DNA of 64,000 nt from Acidobacteriota bacterium (GCA_029263415.1 JAJCXN010000046.1:1-64000), one strand, 5' to 3'; positions 42,967 through 52,986 are shown, numbered from the stretch's first letter. Notes: generated from the letters alone by a model not told the origin. Made by a program: numbers and translations.

Positions 42967-43803
42967 ATGAGTAACCCAGTGATCCCATCGTTCGATCTCG
43001 CTCCGGGCATCCCATTCGGAGCTGCCGACGCCTTTCCCGTGGTCACCGGACCCTGTGTCATTGAAGGAGAGGACTGGCTCGTGGAGCACGCTTTGTCGCT
43101 CAAGGCGATGGGCGAGCGGCTTGGCATCCCTTTGATCTTCAAGTCGTCGTTCGACAAGGCCAACCGAAGCTCACTGACCAGCTTCCGCGGACCCGGCCTT
43201 ACCGACGGTTTGAAGGCACTCGCCACAGTGAAGGCTGAGACCGGCATGCCGCTGCTCACCGACGTGCACAGTCCCGGCCAGTGCGAGAAGGTCGCCGAGG
43301 TGGTCGACGTGCTGCAAGTGCCTGCCTTCTTGTGCCGGCAGACGGACCTAGTGGTCGCAGCTGCTGAAACGGGCAAGCCAGTGCTGATCAAGAAGGGCCA
43401 GTTCATGGCACCGCAAGACATGACGCGAATCGTTGACAAGGCGCGTTCGGCTGGCAACGACAAGGTCGGCGTCACCGAGCGCGGGGCGAGCTTCGGGTAC
43501 CACAACCTAGTGGTCGATATGCGCGGGTTCGACATTCTGCGCGACGCCGGGATTGCCGTTCTTTATGACGTCACCCATTCGCTGCAACTGCCTGGAGCCG
43601 GTGTCAAAGAGAGCGGTGGTGATCGACGATTCGCGCGTTCACTGACCTTAGCGGCAATCGCCGCCGGCGCAGCAGGCCTCTACCTCGAGGTTCACCCAGA
43701 CCCCGACCAAGCCCGCTGCGACAGCGCCACTCAACTGCCCACAGCGATGGCAGAAGACGTTCTAATCGCTGCTCTTAAGGTGCGTGCGGCGGTCTCCGCT
43801 TAA
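42967..43803 (+). CDS. kdsA: 3-deoxy-8-phosphooctulonate synthase
   Basis: 278 aa. KdsA motifs: VVTGPCVIEGEDW, FKSSFDKANRSS, RGPGLTDGLKALA, LTDVHSPGQCEKVAEVVDVLQ, PAFLCRQTDL, KKGQFMAPQDM, GVTERGASFGYHNLVVDMR and HSLQLPG. Condenses phosphoenolpyruvate and arabinose-5-phosphate to Kdo-8-phosphate; kdsD downstream supplies the arabinose-5-phosphate. Length typical. Confidence 0.97.
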   Translation: MSNPVIPSFDLAPGIPFGAADAFPVVTGPCVIEGEDWLVEHALSLKAMGERLGIPLIFKSSFDKANRSSLTSFRGPGLTDGLKALATVKAETGMPLLTDVHSPGQCEKVAEVVDVLQVPAFLCRQTDLVVAAAETGKPVLIKKGQFMAPQDMTRIVDKARSAGNDKVGVTERGASFGYHNLVVDMRGFDILRDAGIAVLYDVTHSLQLPGAGVKESGGDRRFARSLTLAAIAAGAAGLYLEVHPDPDQARCDSATQLPTAMAEDVLIAALKVRAAVSA

Positions 43804-43829
43804 GGGCTCCGAGGAACTCTGCGCCACCA

Positions 43830-43868
43830 CTTCACACCGCCGCTTCACACCGTCGCTTCACACCGTCA
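43830..43868 (+). repeat. 13-bp minisatellite between kdsA and kdsD
   Basis: Three tandem units of CTTCACACCG(C/T)C(G/A), followed by a partial CTTCAG. It lies 26 bp past kdsA, between two genes of one pathway. Confidence 0.85.
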
Positions 43869-43967
43869 CTTCAGTAGCGAATCAACGAGCTTGCCGCTCT
43901 GGCGCGTGATCGCATCCGGGCAAGTCATCCTCGGCCCGACCCTAAATCCATTGGACAAAGACTTTCG

Positions 43968-44981
43968 ATGAGCGACACCAAACCCTCTCAGGCCGAGCGC
44001 GCGGCATGGCGCGCGATCGCGCATCAAGTACTCGACATCGAAGCGCAGGCGATCAACGGTCTCAAAGATCAGATCGATGTGAACTTTGATGAAGCTGTGG
44101 AACGGATGCGCGCCACCACCGGGCGCATCGTCTGCACCGGCATGGGCAAGAGTGGCCACGTCATGAAAAAGGTGGCGGCCACGCTGGCGTCGACCGGAAC
44201 GCCTGCCCTGTTCCTCCATCCGGCTGAGGCCATTCATGGCGACCTAGGCATGATCGTGGCAGGAGACTTAGTACTCGCAGCCTCGTTTTCAGGCCGTTCG
44301 GATGAACTCACTGCCATGTTGCCGCTGCTCGCCGAGCGTGGCATCAAGATGATCGCGATCACTGGCGACGCGAACAGTCCGCTGGCACACCACGCTGACG
44401 TTCATCTGTCAGCAGCGATCGACAAAGAGGCGTGTCCGCTCAACCTCGCACCCACGGCTTCAACCACCGCCACCCTTGCTCTGGGCGACGCGTTAGCAAT
44501 GGCACTGCTGGATGCACGCGGCTTCACCTCGGAAGACTTTGCTCATCTGCACCCTGGCGGCAACCTGGGTCGCAAGTTGAGGCGCATTGAAGCAGTCATG
44601 CACACTGAAGGCGACGTACCGCTGGTGGCTGAGGGCACACTCCTACGCGACGCCGTTTACCGGATGTCATCGGGAGGCTTCGGCATCATCGGTGTCACCG
44701 ACTCAAAGGGTGTGCTGGTCGGCGTGCTCTCAGATGGCGATCTACGACGCCTGCTCGCTGCCCCTGACGCCTCCGCAGACGCTCTGTTCTCGCAACCAAT
44801 TGAGCAGCTCATGGGCACCCAGCCAAAGCACGTGGGGCGCGCGGAGCGAGTACAAGACGCCCTGCGCAAGATGGAGGAGCTGCGCATCACCGGTCTTTTC
44901 GTGTGCGAATCGAACGGCGAAGCCTGCGGCTACGTCGACATTCACGACCTCTGGGGCGGCCGCCGTAGCCTCCGTTCCTAG
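43968..44981 (+). CDS. kdsD: Arabinose-5-phosphate isomerase
   Basis: 337 aa. SIS sugar-isomerase domain (about 45-180: CTGMGKSGHVMKKVAATLASTG, FLHPAEAIHGDLGMI, FSGRSDELTAML, APTASTTATLALGDALAMALL, and FAHLHPGGNLGRKL), then two CBS domains (about 205-330). Converts ribulose-5-phosphate to arabinose-5-phosphate for KdsA. KpsF/GutQ paralogues share this layout, but the neighbouring kdsA and kdsB favour KdsD. No kdsC phosphatase is seen here. Confidence 0.93.
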   Translation: MSDTKPSQAERAAWRAIAHQVLDIEAQAINGLKDQIDVNFDEAVERMRATTGRIVCTGMGKSGHVMKKVAATLASTGTPALFLHPAEAIHGDLGMIVAGDLVLAASFSGRSDELTAMLPLLAERGIKMIAITGDANSPLAHHADVHLSAAIDKEACPLNLAPTASTTATLALGDALAMALLDARGFTSEDFAHLHPGGNLGRKLRRIEAVMHTEGDVPLVAEGTLLRDAVYRMSSGGFGIIGVTDSKGVLVGVLSDGDLRRLLAAPDASADALFSQPIEQLMGTQPKHVGRAERVQDALRKMEELRITGLFVCESNGEACGYVDIHDLWGGRRSLRS

Positions 44982-44998
44982 TCGTGACCGGCTGGCCC

Positions 44999-45102
44999 TT
45001 GAGCGGCTGAGCCTTGGGCGGCTGGTCTTGGACCGCTCTGGCTTGGGCCGCTTTGGCTTGGGCCACTTTGGCTTGGGCCGCTGAGTCTTGGGCCGCTGAG
45101 TC
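44999..45102. repeat. 15-bp minisatellite, seven copies, between kdsD and tatC
   Basis: Seven units of 14-15 bp with consensus TTGGGCCGCTTTGGC lie between the convergent genes kdsD and tatC. Adjacent copies at 45073 and 45088 are identical. Both strands are open in places, giving five-residue peptide repeats, but with no start or ribosome-binding site I do not call a gene. Confidence 0.9.
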
Positions 45103-45164
45103 TTGAACACTCAAAGCCTCAAGGGCACACGCTCAGGCGACCGCAATGCCTCGACAAAAGACCG

Positions 45165-46004
45165 CTAGTCCTCGGAGGCTTCGTCCTTGTCCTGGGCCCG
45201 TTTGCGCGGCCCGGCGAGCGCAGCAGCCCCAACGCCAAGCAGATAGAGCGCCAGGGTGGGCAACGCCACCACCATCAGGTTCCAAGGGTCGGGCGTCGGA
45301 GTGATCAGGGCCGAGATGAAGAAGATGATCAGCACAGCCCAGCGGAAGTGCCGCATCAAGAACCTGGGGGTCACCACTCCGAGCTGCGAGAGCATGAAGA
45401 TCAGGATCGGCAACTCGAACATGATGCCCAGCCCCAATACGATGGGGATCACGAAACTCATGTAGCGCTCGGCGGTGATGTCTGCCTGGAGTTGGTCGCC
45501 ACCGAAGTTGATCAAGAAGTCGAGCGCAAACGGCAGTGCCACGTAGTACGCAAACAGACCGCCGGCGATGAAGAACCCGGAGCCAAAGAAAATGAACGGG
45601 AGTGCGTAGCGACGTTCTTTCTTGTAGAGGCCGGGCGAGACAAAGCGCCAGACCTGCCAGATCAGGAAAGGCGACATCAAGAAGACGGCGGCTAACAGCG
45701 AAACCCTGAGGAACATCATGAACGCGTCGGCCGGGCCCAGATAGGTCAGTGGCCCATCGATGTGTTGAGCGATCGGCCGTTGCACCACTTCGAAGATGTC
45801 TTTGGCAAAACTGAAGCAGACAAGGAAGCCAACTAGCAAGATGCCCACCGACCACACCAAGCGACCGCGTAGCTCGTCAAGGTGATCAAAGAGCGACATG
45901 CGCTCTAGCTCCTCTTCCTCAGCGGCGGTGCCGATCGAACGTTGCTTCGTCAAGATCTTGCTTTGCGAGTTCGAGCGCGAACGACGTCGCGCAGCATCGC
46001 CCAT
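45165..46004 (-). CDS. tatC: Sec-independent protein translocase TatC
   Basis: 279 aa with an added hydrophilic 35-residue N-terminus, then FDHLDELRGRLVWSV (the conserved TatC start), six TM segments and the loops FVSPGLYKKERRY (signal-peptide binding) and ALITPTPDPWN. Forms the core receptor for twin-arginine precursors with the TatA-like protein encoded just upstream. The two run leftwards together, 69 bp apart. Confidence 0.95.
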   Translation of the reverse strand: MGDAARRRSRSNSQSKILTKQRSIGTAAEEEELERMSLFDHLDELRGRLVWSVGILLVGFLVCFSFAKDIFEVVQRPIAQHIDGPLTYLGPADAFMMFLRVSLLAAVFLMSPFLIWQVWRFVSPGLYKKERRYALPFIFFGSGFFIAGGLFAYYVALPFALDFLINFGGDQLQADITAERYMSFVIPIVLGLGIMFELPILIFMLSQLGVVTPRFLMRHFRWAVLIIFFISALITPTPDPWNLMVVALPTLALYLLGVGAAALAGPRKRAQDKDEASED

Positions 46005-46073
46005 GTGCTGTGGCGCAGATGAGTGCCTGCGATTTCCCGTTGATCAGTCACGCTGGAGGCGTACCTGACGTCG

Positions 46074-46499
46074 CTAGGCCTCATCGGGCTCGGCCCGCTT
46101 CGCCTGCTGGCTGGTGAGGTCAGGCGCTGGTTCGACTGCCCGACCTAATTCGGCGACCACTTCTGCCTCGCCGGTCTCTTCTTGCTCGCCGACCATTTCT
46201 AGCTGGGCGGCCGGTTCTGGCTCGGCGCCGGGGCTTTCGATCTCGGGAGTTGCTGCAGGCAGAGCCTTGGGCTCCGCCGACTCGGCCATTTTTGCCTGAT
46301 CACGGTCGCGACGCTGGCGATCGTCCTCGGCGTCCATCTCGAACTGAACGGACCGTTTGAGGTCAGTGGTTGCGCGCCGAAACTCGCCTAAGGCACGCCC
46401 CAGCGTCCTCCCCATTTCGGGAAGCCGGCGCGGGCCAAAGATCACTAGCGCGATACCCAGAATGATCAGGACTTCTGGAAGTCCGAGGGGGCCGAACAT
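46074..46499 (-). CDS. tatA: TatA/TatB-family translocase subunit
   Basis: 141 aa from the ATG at 46499 (MFGPLGLPE). One N-terminal TM helix (LPEVLIILGIALVIFG) with the FGPRRLPEMGRTLGRALGEFR hinge and amphipathic helix of TatA/TatB proteins; a long acidic, proline- and glutamate-rich tail follows. The sequence looks intermediate between TatA and TatB and is the only one beside tatC, so it may serve both roles. A TTG start at 46505 is possible. Confidence 0.75.
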   Translation of the reverse strand: MFGPLGLPEVLIILGIALVIFGPRRLPEMGRTLGRALGEFRRATTDLKRSVQFEMDAEDDRQRRDRDQAKMAESAEPKALPAATPEIESPGAEPEPAAQLEMVGEQEETGEAEVVAELGRAVEPAPDLTSQQAKRAEPDEA

Positions 46500-46748
46500 A
46501 ACCAACGCAGTCTACTTGCCAACCGCGAGGGCTGCTAGAAAAACGACAGCCGGATCGCCAGCGTCGAGCGGACCGCCAAAAGATCTAACGGGACTGCGAA
46601 CTTTCTCCATCTGAACCCGTTACACAAACGGACGTACCGCCGCTAGAGTTCAGCTTCACAGGCTGAACCGTCTTAGGCAACGCTACTCAACTCTCTCGCT
46701 CGGCTCTCTGCCGAAATTTCCGCTGACGCTGCTACAGTTAGAACCCTC

Positions 46749-48368
46749 ATGATGAAACCCTGGCGCCTTCTCGCGATTTTTCTGTTCACCTCGAGCGTGT
46801 TGATCGGCAGTCTGTTCGGCAACAGAGTGCTCGCTCTCACCGACGAACTCAAGAGCAATGTGACCCTGTTCACCGAGCTCATCGAGATCGCCCACGACCG
46901 TTACCCAGAAGAGCGTAGCTACCGCGATCTGGTGTATTCGTCGATCAACGGCATGCTTCGTTCGCTCGATCCGCACACCAGCTTCCTATCGCGCGAGTCC
47001 TACGACTCAATGCGCGAGAAGCAACAGAGTAGCTTCTATGGGTTGGGCATCTACGTGGGCCAGCGTAACGGGCGGCTTACGGTCATCACCCCAATCGCAG
47101 GCACTCCTGGCGCCGAGAAGGGCCTACGCGCAGGCGACGTCATCTTCACCATCGACGGTGAGGCGTCCGATGAGATGACTCTTGACGAGGCCATCGGCAA
47201 GCTCAAGGGGCCGAAGGACACCGAGGTGACCATCGAGATCGTCCGAGGAGGCCTTGATAAGCCGCTTGAGATGACAGTCATCCGCGGCGAGATCCCGCAG
47301 CAAACGGTGCAACACGCCTACATGCTCACCCCCGAGGTCGGGTTTCTCCACATTCGCGACTTTTCCAGGTCCACCGGGAGTGAGACAGCGCGCGCGCTTG
47401 CCGATCTCCGTGAACAGGGTATGAAGGCACTGATCCTCGACCTGCGCTTCAACGGCGGCGGGCTGCTCGACCAAGCCATTGCCGTTTCGGAACAGTTCGT
47501 ACCAAACGGCGGCTTGATCGTTGAGACCAAGGGGCGTATTCCGAGTTCGTTCTCGAGCTTTCGCTCGGAAGGTCGCTTCCAGCCGGTTGATGTACCGCTT
47601 GTGGTGCTGGTCAACGGCGGCTCAGCGTCCGCCTCTGAGATTGTTTCTGGAGCGATCCAGGATCATGACGTTGGCTTGATCGTCGGTGAAGCCACTTGGG
47701 GCAAGGGCCTCGTGCAGACCGTCTACTCCTTGCCTTGGGGTGCCGGCCTAGCGCTCACCACCGCCCGCTACTACACGCCGGCCGGCCGGTTGATCCAACG
47801 CGACTACACCTCGTACTGGGACTACTACACCGGCTACGACGACTCTCCGAGTCTCGAAGACTTGCAGAATCAGAACCCTGACGGCGAAGAGAAGGAAGCC
47901 TTCCTCACCGATCTCGGTCGCGAGGTCTTCGGCGGCGGCGGCATCACTCCTGACTCGCGGGTTGACTCACCTAAGCTGGCACAGTTCTCCCAGAAGATCC
48001 TGTCGCGCAGTGGCTACTTCACCTTTGCCATCGACTATGGCAATCGCCACGCCATCACCAAGGACTGGGAACCCAGCGACGCGGTGATGCAGGAGTTCCA
48101 AACTTGGTTGGTCAAGGAAGACTTCGGCACCACAGAAGAGATCACAGAAGCGTTTACCGACGAGGGTGTGCGTGACTTCGCTTTCTACCGCATCAAGAGC
48201 GACGCCCTGAATGGCAAGTTCGGTTTGGTCGCCGGCCACAGTGCCTTCGCCCCTTACGACCCGCAAATTCAAGAGGCGCTGGCGCTATTGCCCGCGGCTG
48301 AGGAAATGCTCATCAAGCGGCGCAACCACAGCGGAGCGACCCTGGCTGAGAAGGCCGGGAGCCTCTAG
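46749..48368 (+). CDS. S41-family carboxy-terminal processing peptidase
   Basis: 539 aa. N-terminal signal/anchor (WRLLAIFLFTSSVLIGSLF), a PDZ domain around residues 85-180 (GLGIYVGQRNGRLTVITPI, GLRAGDVIFTIDGE), then the protease: LDLRFNGGGLLDQA, NGGSASASEIVSGAIQD with the catalytic serine in 290-298, and GEATWGKGLVQTVY with the lysine of the Ser-Lys dyad. Cuts at C-termini of periplasmic proteins. A long C-terminal region (about 380-539) is extra compared with the shortest family members. Divergent from tatA. Confidence 0.93.
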   Translation: MMKPWRLLAIFLFTSSVLIGSLFGNRVLALTDELKSNVTLFTELIEIAHDRYPEERSYRDLVYSSINGMLRSLDPHTSFLSRESYDSMREKQQSSFYGLGIYVGQRNGRLTVITPIAGTPGAEKGLRAGDVIFTIDGEASDEMTLDEAIGKLKGPKDTEVTIEIVRGGLDKPLEMTVIRGEIPQQTVQHAYMLTPEVGFLHIRDFSRSTGSETARALADLREQGMKALILDLRFNGGGLLDQAIAVSEQFVPNGGLIVETKGRIPSSFSSFRSEGRFQPVDVPLVVLVNGGSASASEIVSGAIQDHDVGLIVGEATWGKGLVQTVYSLPWGAGLALTTARYYTPAGRLIQRDYTSYWDYYTGYDDSPSLEDLQNQNPDGEEKEAFLTDLGREVFGGGGITPDSRVDSPKLAQFSQKILSRSGYFTFAIDYGNRHAITKDWEPSDAVMQEFQTWLVKEDFGTTEEITEAFTDEGVRDFAFYRIKSDALNGKFGLVAGHSAFAPYDPQIQEALALLPAAEEMLIKRRNHSGATLAEKAGSL

Positions 48369-48980
48369 GCTTCTCAGCCAACGGCTAAGCGGTTCGGCAC
48401 GTCTCACCGGAGCCCTGGAGATGTCTCCTCGTTCTCATGCTGTTGTGCGCTCTGCGCACAATCCCGTTGGGTATTTCGCTGCGAAGCTATGCCCAGCGCG
48501 AAATAGTCGGCGACCGGCGGGTTGGCGGAACATCCGGGGTTCTTGGACGCTTCGGCTTCTTCCATCGCTGCCCTCGCCGTAGCGGCTAACGGCTAACGGC
48601 TAATCGAACCGGTGAACGCTCGCGGCCGACCATACTGTTTGCCAACAGTCCAGGCTGTTGCTAGCGGTCCAGCCCATCGACAGCGAGTGGTTCGCCTAAC
48701 GCGAGAGGCGGCTCAGGGTTCGGACGATCGCTCCGCGGCGGCCAAGGCGCCACGCTCAGTATCGTAGCTCGGCGGCTCGCGGCCCAACTATCCGACTGCT
48801 ATGCGACGCTTCGCCGGGGTGCTGATCCGCCTGGTAGAAGCCAACGCGACGAGGCGAGACCTTCACAAGCGCCAAGCAATCTAGGCAAGCGCTTTCGCCT
48901 ACAAAGACTAGGGTCCAGCTGCGATGCTGCCATGCTGCGAGGTCAGCTGAGCGCCCGGAAAGCCGCCGAGCGCGGCCTAC
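48369..48980. other. Non-coding stretch between convergent genes
   Basis: 612 bp without a supported gene. It contains the perfect hairpin TTGTGCGC-TCT-GCGCACAA (48443-48461), a second inverted repeat of TATTTCGC and GCGAAATA near 48472-48509, and a CGGCTAA repeat at about 48583-48602. It follows the S41 protease and ends at the Ig-like gene; terminators for both may be among these, but no U tract is clear. Confidence 0.5.
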
Positions 48981-50258
48981 CTACCTCACCAGCACCCTGA
49001 AGTCCTGCTGGCCAACGACCGTGCTCTCGCCGGTGGTATCGGTCACCACAACCAGTGCCGAATGCACGCCGTCCGAGAGTCCCAGTACGGAGACGTCGAA
49101 GATCCAACCGGGTGCCATGGAGTCGGGGTAGCCCGGATAACGCTGGGTGACAGCCGGGTCTGGGAAGCCGTAGGTGGCATTGCCTGTGATGCTTCCGTCA
49201 ATCAGGAGCGTCACTGTTTCGACGCCTTCACGGTCTAAAGCAAAGCCCGAGAGCTGGGTCACACCGACAGTGAGGATATCGTCGCTGGGGTTCACCGCGC
49301 CGATCGACGGGTTGTCGATGTTGCCGTTGTTGCACAAGAAATTCACGTTGACCGCATCGACGTTGTTGACCTGAGAGTCCTGATCGCCAGAGCGAATGGT
49401 CAGTACATGCGACCCTTCAGCGTAACCAAAGTCCACCAGGGCACCGACATCCAGAACAAAGCGAAAACCCGCGTTCGGAGAGTCCTTCAGCGTCGGATAG
49501 TTCTCTTGAACATCGGGGCGAAACACGCCGTAGCAGTTGGTGAAGCCACCGAAGACGGGTGAGTGAAAGCAATCGCGACGACTGTTGGCGATCACCGTGC
49601 CATCCACCATGAGTTCCACATAGCCAACACCGTGGTCGTTGTTCTCGACTCCAGCGTCGAGCACCCAACCGTCGACAACGCTGTAGATGCGGTTGGTTGC
49701 GCCGGGGTTGTCGCAGGTCCCACCGAGAGTGGCGTGTGCATTCGGGAAGTCGATGATGCCGAAGGGCTTGAGGTTATGCGTGAGGTTGGTGAAGAGAAAG
49801 ACCTTCGGCGAGAGTTCCACGGCCTGACCATCGGTGTCGATCACCCGACCGGTCACGCTGTGCTCGCCATTGAGGAAGCGGGTGGTATCTAGGCGAAAAA
49901 CCCAACCCGGCAGAGCCGTGTTGGGGTAGCCCGGAAAGACCGCCGATACTTCGGGACGCGAGACTTCATATTGAGCGCGCCCCGCGACAAAGCCATCGAC
50001 CAGAACGTCGACCGCGGCAACACCCACATCATCCAGGGCCCAACCCACGAGGGTAGCGATTCCAGACACAGCGTTGCCGCCGGTCACCTGACCATCGAAT
50101 GAACCGAAGGGATCGCCCAGATTCGACACCACGGGCCTAACATCGCCACAAGGGCCAGACGCGGACACACCAACGACTCCCAAGCTTTGCCCGGAGGCAA
50201 CGGGTACTAGCAGCAGAGCCCCAACGAGGGCGGCAAAAATCAAGTGTCTGGTACGCAT
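48981..50258 (-). CDS. Secreted Ig-like repeat protein
   Basis: 425 aa from the ATG at 50258 (GGAAGG upstream). Signal peptide to about residue 24 (SGQ). Three to four units of an Ig-like pattern: GWALDD-GV--VDVLVDG, YEVSRPEV, FPGYPN--LPGWVF, DT-G. The first and last are the clearest (FPGYPNTALPGWVF and YPGYPDSMAPGWIF). Probably a surface or extracellular adhesin-like or binding protein. Followed upstream by an ECF-like sigma factor gene. Confidence 0.7.
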   Translation of the reverse strand: MRTRHLIFAALVGALLLVPVASGQSLGVVGVSASGPCGDVRPVVSNLGDPFGSFDGQVTGGNAVSGIATLVGWALDDVGVAAVDVLVDGFVAGRAQYEVSRPEVSAVFPGYPNTALPGWVFRLDTTRFLNGEHSVTGRVIDTDGQAVELSPKVFLFTNLTHNLKPFGIIDFPNAHATLGGTCDNPGATNRIYSVVDGWVLDAGVENNDHGVGYVELMVDGTVIANSRRDCFHSPVFGGFTNCYGVFRPDVQENYPTLKDSPNAGFRFVLDVGALVDFGYAEGSHVLTIRSGDQDSQVNNVDAVNVNFLCNNGNIDNPSIGAVNPSDDILTVGVTQLSGFALDREGVETVTLLIDGSITGNATYGFPDPAVTQRYPGYPDSMAPGWIFDVSVLGLSDGVHSALVVVTDTTGESTVVGQQDFRVLVR

Positions 50259-50520
50259 CGGAAACCTTCCTTGATGGTGAAGCCGAAAGCCGTGGCTCAA
50301 CCGGTATGCAATGGGTGGTCGGCGTGTCTCTAAAGCCTGAACCGGGTGCGGAAGATCGAACATCAACACCCCACGCGTCAACCTGTGTCTCGATTGAGAA
50401 CAGGTAGAAGTCTGTCGAAACTATCGAAGTCTAGCGATACATCGGCGGGCTCGTCAACCAAGAGAGCGGCCATAAAGCCTTTAGCTAGAAGAATTGGGGC
50501 AATCAGCCGTTGGGTTTTCG

Positions 50521-51342
50521 CTACCTCGAGCACTGGCTAGCTACCGGCCAGCCGCTCTGGCGGAGACTTCGCCGCAGGCGGAACACCACTGAGTTCACAC
50601 TGCTCGGGGTCATTCCCAGATCTGAGGCAAACTCGGTACTCCGTCGCCCAAAAATCAGCGTCTCCTCTAGGATCCAACGGTTGCGTGCAGAATGTCGATT
50701 AGTCGCCGCCGCACACGTGCTGATCGCGCGACGAAACCCAGCAAGTTCAGACCGACAAATCGCTTGCATTTCGACATCCTGCAACGGGTCGGCAGTCTTC
50801 TCCTCTGCGTCATGCCTGAGTGAAACGGTCGCATCTTCGCCACGCTTGCTCGCCCCTCGAAGCCTCATAAGGTCGGCGACACAACTGCTGCAAACCCGGC
50901 CCAAGTAGACAACCAGCTGAGCGTCCGTGCTTGCCGCGCACCGGGTCATATTGCTCGCTCCATTCTTTAGCAACCTCAGATACGCCTCTTGAACAACTTC
51001 GCTGACTTCAAGCGGTCGAATGTAGCTGCGGTTTGCAGCGATGTAGGCCTGCCTAGTGATCACCGGATCGAGCACGTCCGCAAGACGCTCCCAAGCCGCC
51101 TCAAAGCGCAAACGGATCTCGTCACGAGCCGCAATCGAGGAGGTCGCGGGGAGGTCGCGGCGCAGGTGTTCCACGCGAACTACCTCGCGCCACCGGCGCA
51201 CAAGCTTGGTCGAACTTGGAGCACCTCGTGGTGCTGCCTTCACTTGGCGGGACGAGTGCTCTATTCTCGGCATCGCCGGCGAACGAGAGGCACCAGCGGT
51301 CCGGTGCGGTATTGCAGTACTGCAATGATGGGTCGTAGTCAT
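50521..51342 (-). CDS. ECF-like RNA polymerase sigma factor
   Basis: 273 aa, longer than usual because of an 80-residue N-terminal extension. Region 2 is recognised by VSEVVQEAYLRLLKN and the following helices; region 4 by GRRSTEFASDLGMTPSSVNS and VVFRLRRSLRQSG. GGAG lies 9 nt before the ATG. It lies divergent from the sulfatase gene and upstream of the Ig-like protein. No anti-sigma factor is seen adjacent; residues between regions 2 and 4 (150-200) are cysteine-containing. Confidence 0.7.
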   Translation of the reverse strand: MTTTHHCSTAIPHRTAGASRSPAMPRIEHSSRQVKAAPRGAPSSTKLVRRWREVVRVEHLRRDLPATSSIAARDEIRLRFEAAWERLADVLDPVITRQAYIAANRSYIRPLEVSEVVQEAYLRLLKNGASNMTRCAASTDAQLVVYLGRVCSSCVADLMRLRGASKRGEDATVSLRHDAEEKTADPLQDVEMQAICRSELAGFRRAISTCAAATNRHSARNRWILEETLIFGRRSTEFASDLGMTPSSVNSVVFRLRRSLRQSGWPVASQCSR

Positions 51343-51498
51343 GATTCGTCACTCCTCAAGAGAGAATGACGAGGGGTGCCAAACGGCACCGCAGGGAGCT
51401 GTCGCAAGACGCTCGACCCGCACAGGCAACGCGAACATACCACGTAGACTCGCCCGAGTCGCCTGCACAAAGCCCAAACCCTCACCCCTAAGCAATCC

Positions 51499-52986
51499 AT
51501 GGCCCACCCAACACCACACAACTCGCGACGGTCACGGAGCCAGCTGTTGCTCGCGCTAGTGCTGCTCAGCCTTGCTCTAGCGACATTCAGTTGCCGACCC
51601 AAGACCGAGTCTGTCGTTAAAGGCCGCGACCAGCTCAAGGGCGGCGCTCAGGGCTGGAACGTGGTGCTGATCTCGGTCGACACACTGCGCGCAGATCATC
51701 TCAACTCGTTTGGTTACACCACAAGAACTACGTCGCCGAGTATCGACCGTCTGACGACCTCCGGGGTTCGCTTCCTTGAGGCCACTGCGCCGCGCGCCTC
51801 CACCTGGCCATCACTAGCCAGCGTCTTGACAGGCCTCTACCCCAGCGGTCACGGGGTGTACCAGAACCGAGAGGACTTTGATCCTGATACTCCTACACTG
51901 CCTCGGATCCTGAGCGACGAGGGGTACCTGACCGGCGCCTTCTTGTCCAACATGTGCCAGGCCGGGCACAGCGGCTGGCAAACGCGCAACTGCAGTCGCA
52001 ACAGCAGCGACGAGGACCTGCTTCGCAATGCCTCTAGCTGGCTCGATCAAGTGGCGCCGATAGCGGCCGATCCGAGCAAAGTCAGTGAAACGCAAGCGCC
52101 AGTCTTGCTGTGGGCGCACTTTTTTGGTGCCCACGGTCCCTACTTCAACGGTGGTGAGATGGGGGCCCAGCTCGACCCGAACTACCAAGGTGTGGTTGCG
52201 CCAAAGCGAGGCGTACTCAACAGGATCATGACCGAAGGCGTCGATCTTGAGGACCGAGATCTAGAGCATCTCAGCGCACTCTACGACGCCGCCATCATCG
52301 GCACTGATGCTCGTATCGAGCGGCTGCTGGAGACCGTCGGAGATCACCTCGACCTCGATCGCACTGTCGTCGTCTTCCTCGCCGACCATGGCGAGGACCT
52401 GTATGAGCACAACAAGTATCTCTACCACGCGTGTTCGGTGTACCAGAGCGCCCTGCACGTCCCGCTATCGATCTCGGCCCCGGGACTGATCGCAGCAGGC
52501 GGCGCGGTCACTCAACCGGTGGAGTTGACTGACGTCTTACCGACCCTCCTCGACCTGCTCGGTATCGACCGCAGCAACCGTTGTTTGCATGGCGAACCGC
52601 TACTCGCTTACCTGGCCCAGCCGGAGCGTGAAGGCGTTGGCAAGCTCGCGCTCAGCGAATACGGCATTGCACCAATCGGCACCGTGCGTTCTGGGCAATG
52701 GAAGCTGATCGAGAATCCCACCGAACACGCGGAAATCTGCCTCCCTAACACGGGAAGTGACTTCTATCCCATCGGCAAGGTGGAACTCTATGACCTTGCA
52801 GCCGATCCCAACGAGAAGCACAACCTAGCCTCACGCAGACCGGACCAAGTCGAGGCTCTGAGCCAGGCACGGCGCTCCCGGGTCGAAGGGCTGTGCTCCA
52901 CCGGCGTCGCCCTCACTCCAGCGGACCTATCCGAGGAAGATATCGAGGCCATGGAGAAGCTTGGCTATGTGGTGGGCCGCCCCTAA
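51499..52986 (+). CDS. Sulfatase-fold hydrolase, lipoprotein
   Basis: 495 aa. Signal peptide with lipobox (ATFSC, Cys about residue 32). Sulfatase/alkaline phosphatase fold: WNVVLISVDTLRADHL metal site, then STWPSLASVLTGLYP at the active site, LWAHFFGAHGPY, and VVFLADHGEDLYEH near the C-terminal metal site. The active-site residue that is Cys or Ser in true sulfatases (C/S-x-P-x-R) reads Thr-Trp-Pro-Ser-Leu here, so it may be a phosphatase, phosphodiesterase or transferase. Located in the periplasm by its lipid anchor. Confidence 0.8.
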   Translation: MAHPTPHNSRRSRSQLLLALVLLSLALATFSCRPKTESVVKGRDQLKGGAQGWNVVLISVDTLRADHLNSFGYTTRTTSPSIDRLTTSGVRFLEATAPRASTWPSLASVLTGLYPSGHGVYQNREDFDPDTPTLPRILSDEGYLTGAFLSNMCQAGHSGWQTRNCSRNSSDEDLLRNASSWLDQVAPIAADPSKVSETQAPVLLWAHFFGAHGPYFNGGEMGAQLDPNYQGVVAPKRGVLNRIMTEGVDLEDRDLEHLSALYDAAIIGTDARIERLLETVGDHLDLDRTVVVFLADHGEDLYEHNKYLYHACSVYQSALHVPLSISAPGLIAAGGAVTQPVELTDVLPTLLDLLGIDRSNRCLHGEPLLAYLAQPEREGVGKLALSEYGIAPIGTVRSGQWKLIENPTEHAEICLPNTGSDFYPIGKVELYDLAADPNEKHNLASRRPDQVEALSQARRSRVEGLCSTGVALTPADLSEEDIEAMEKLGYVVGRP

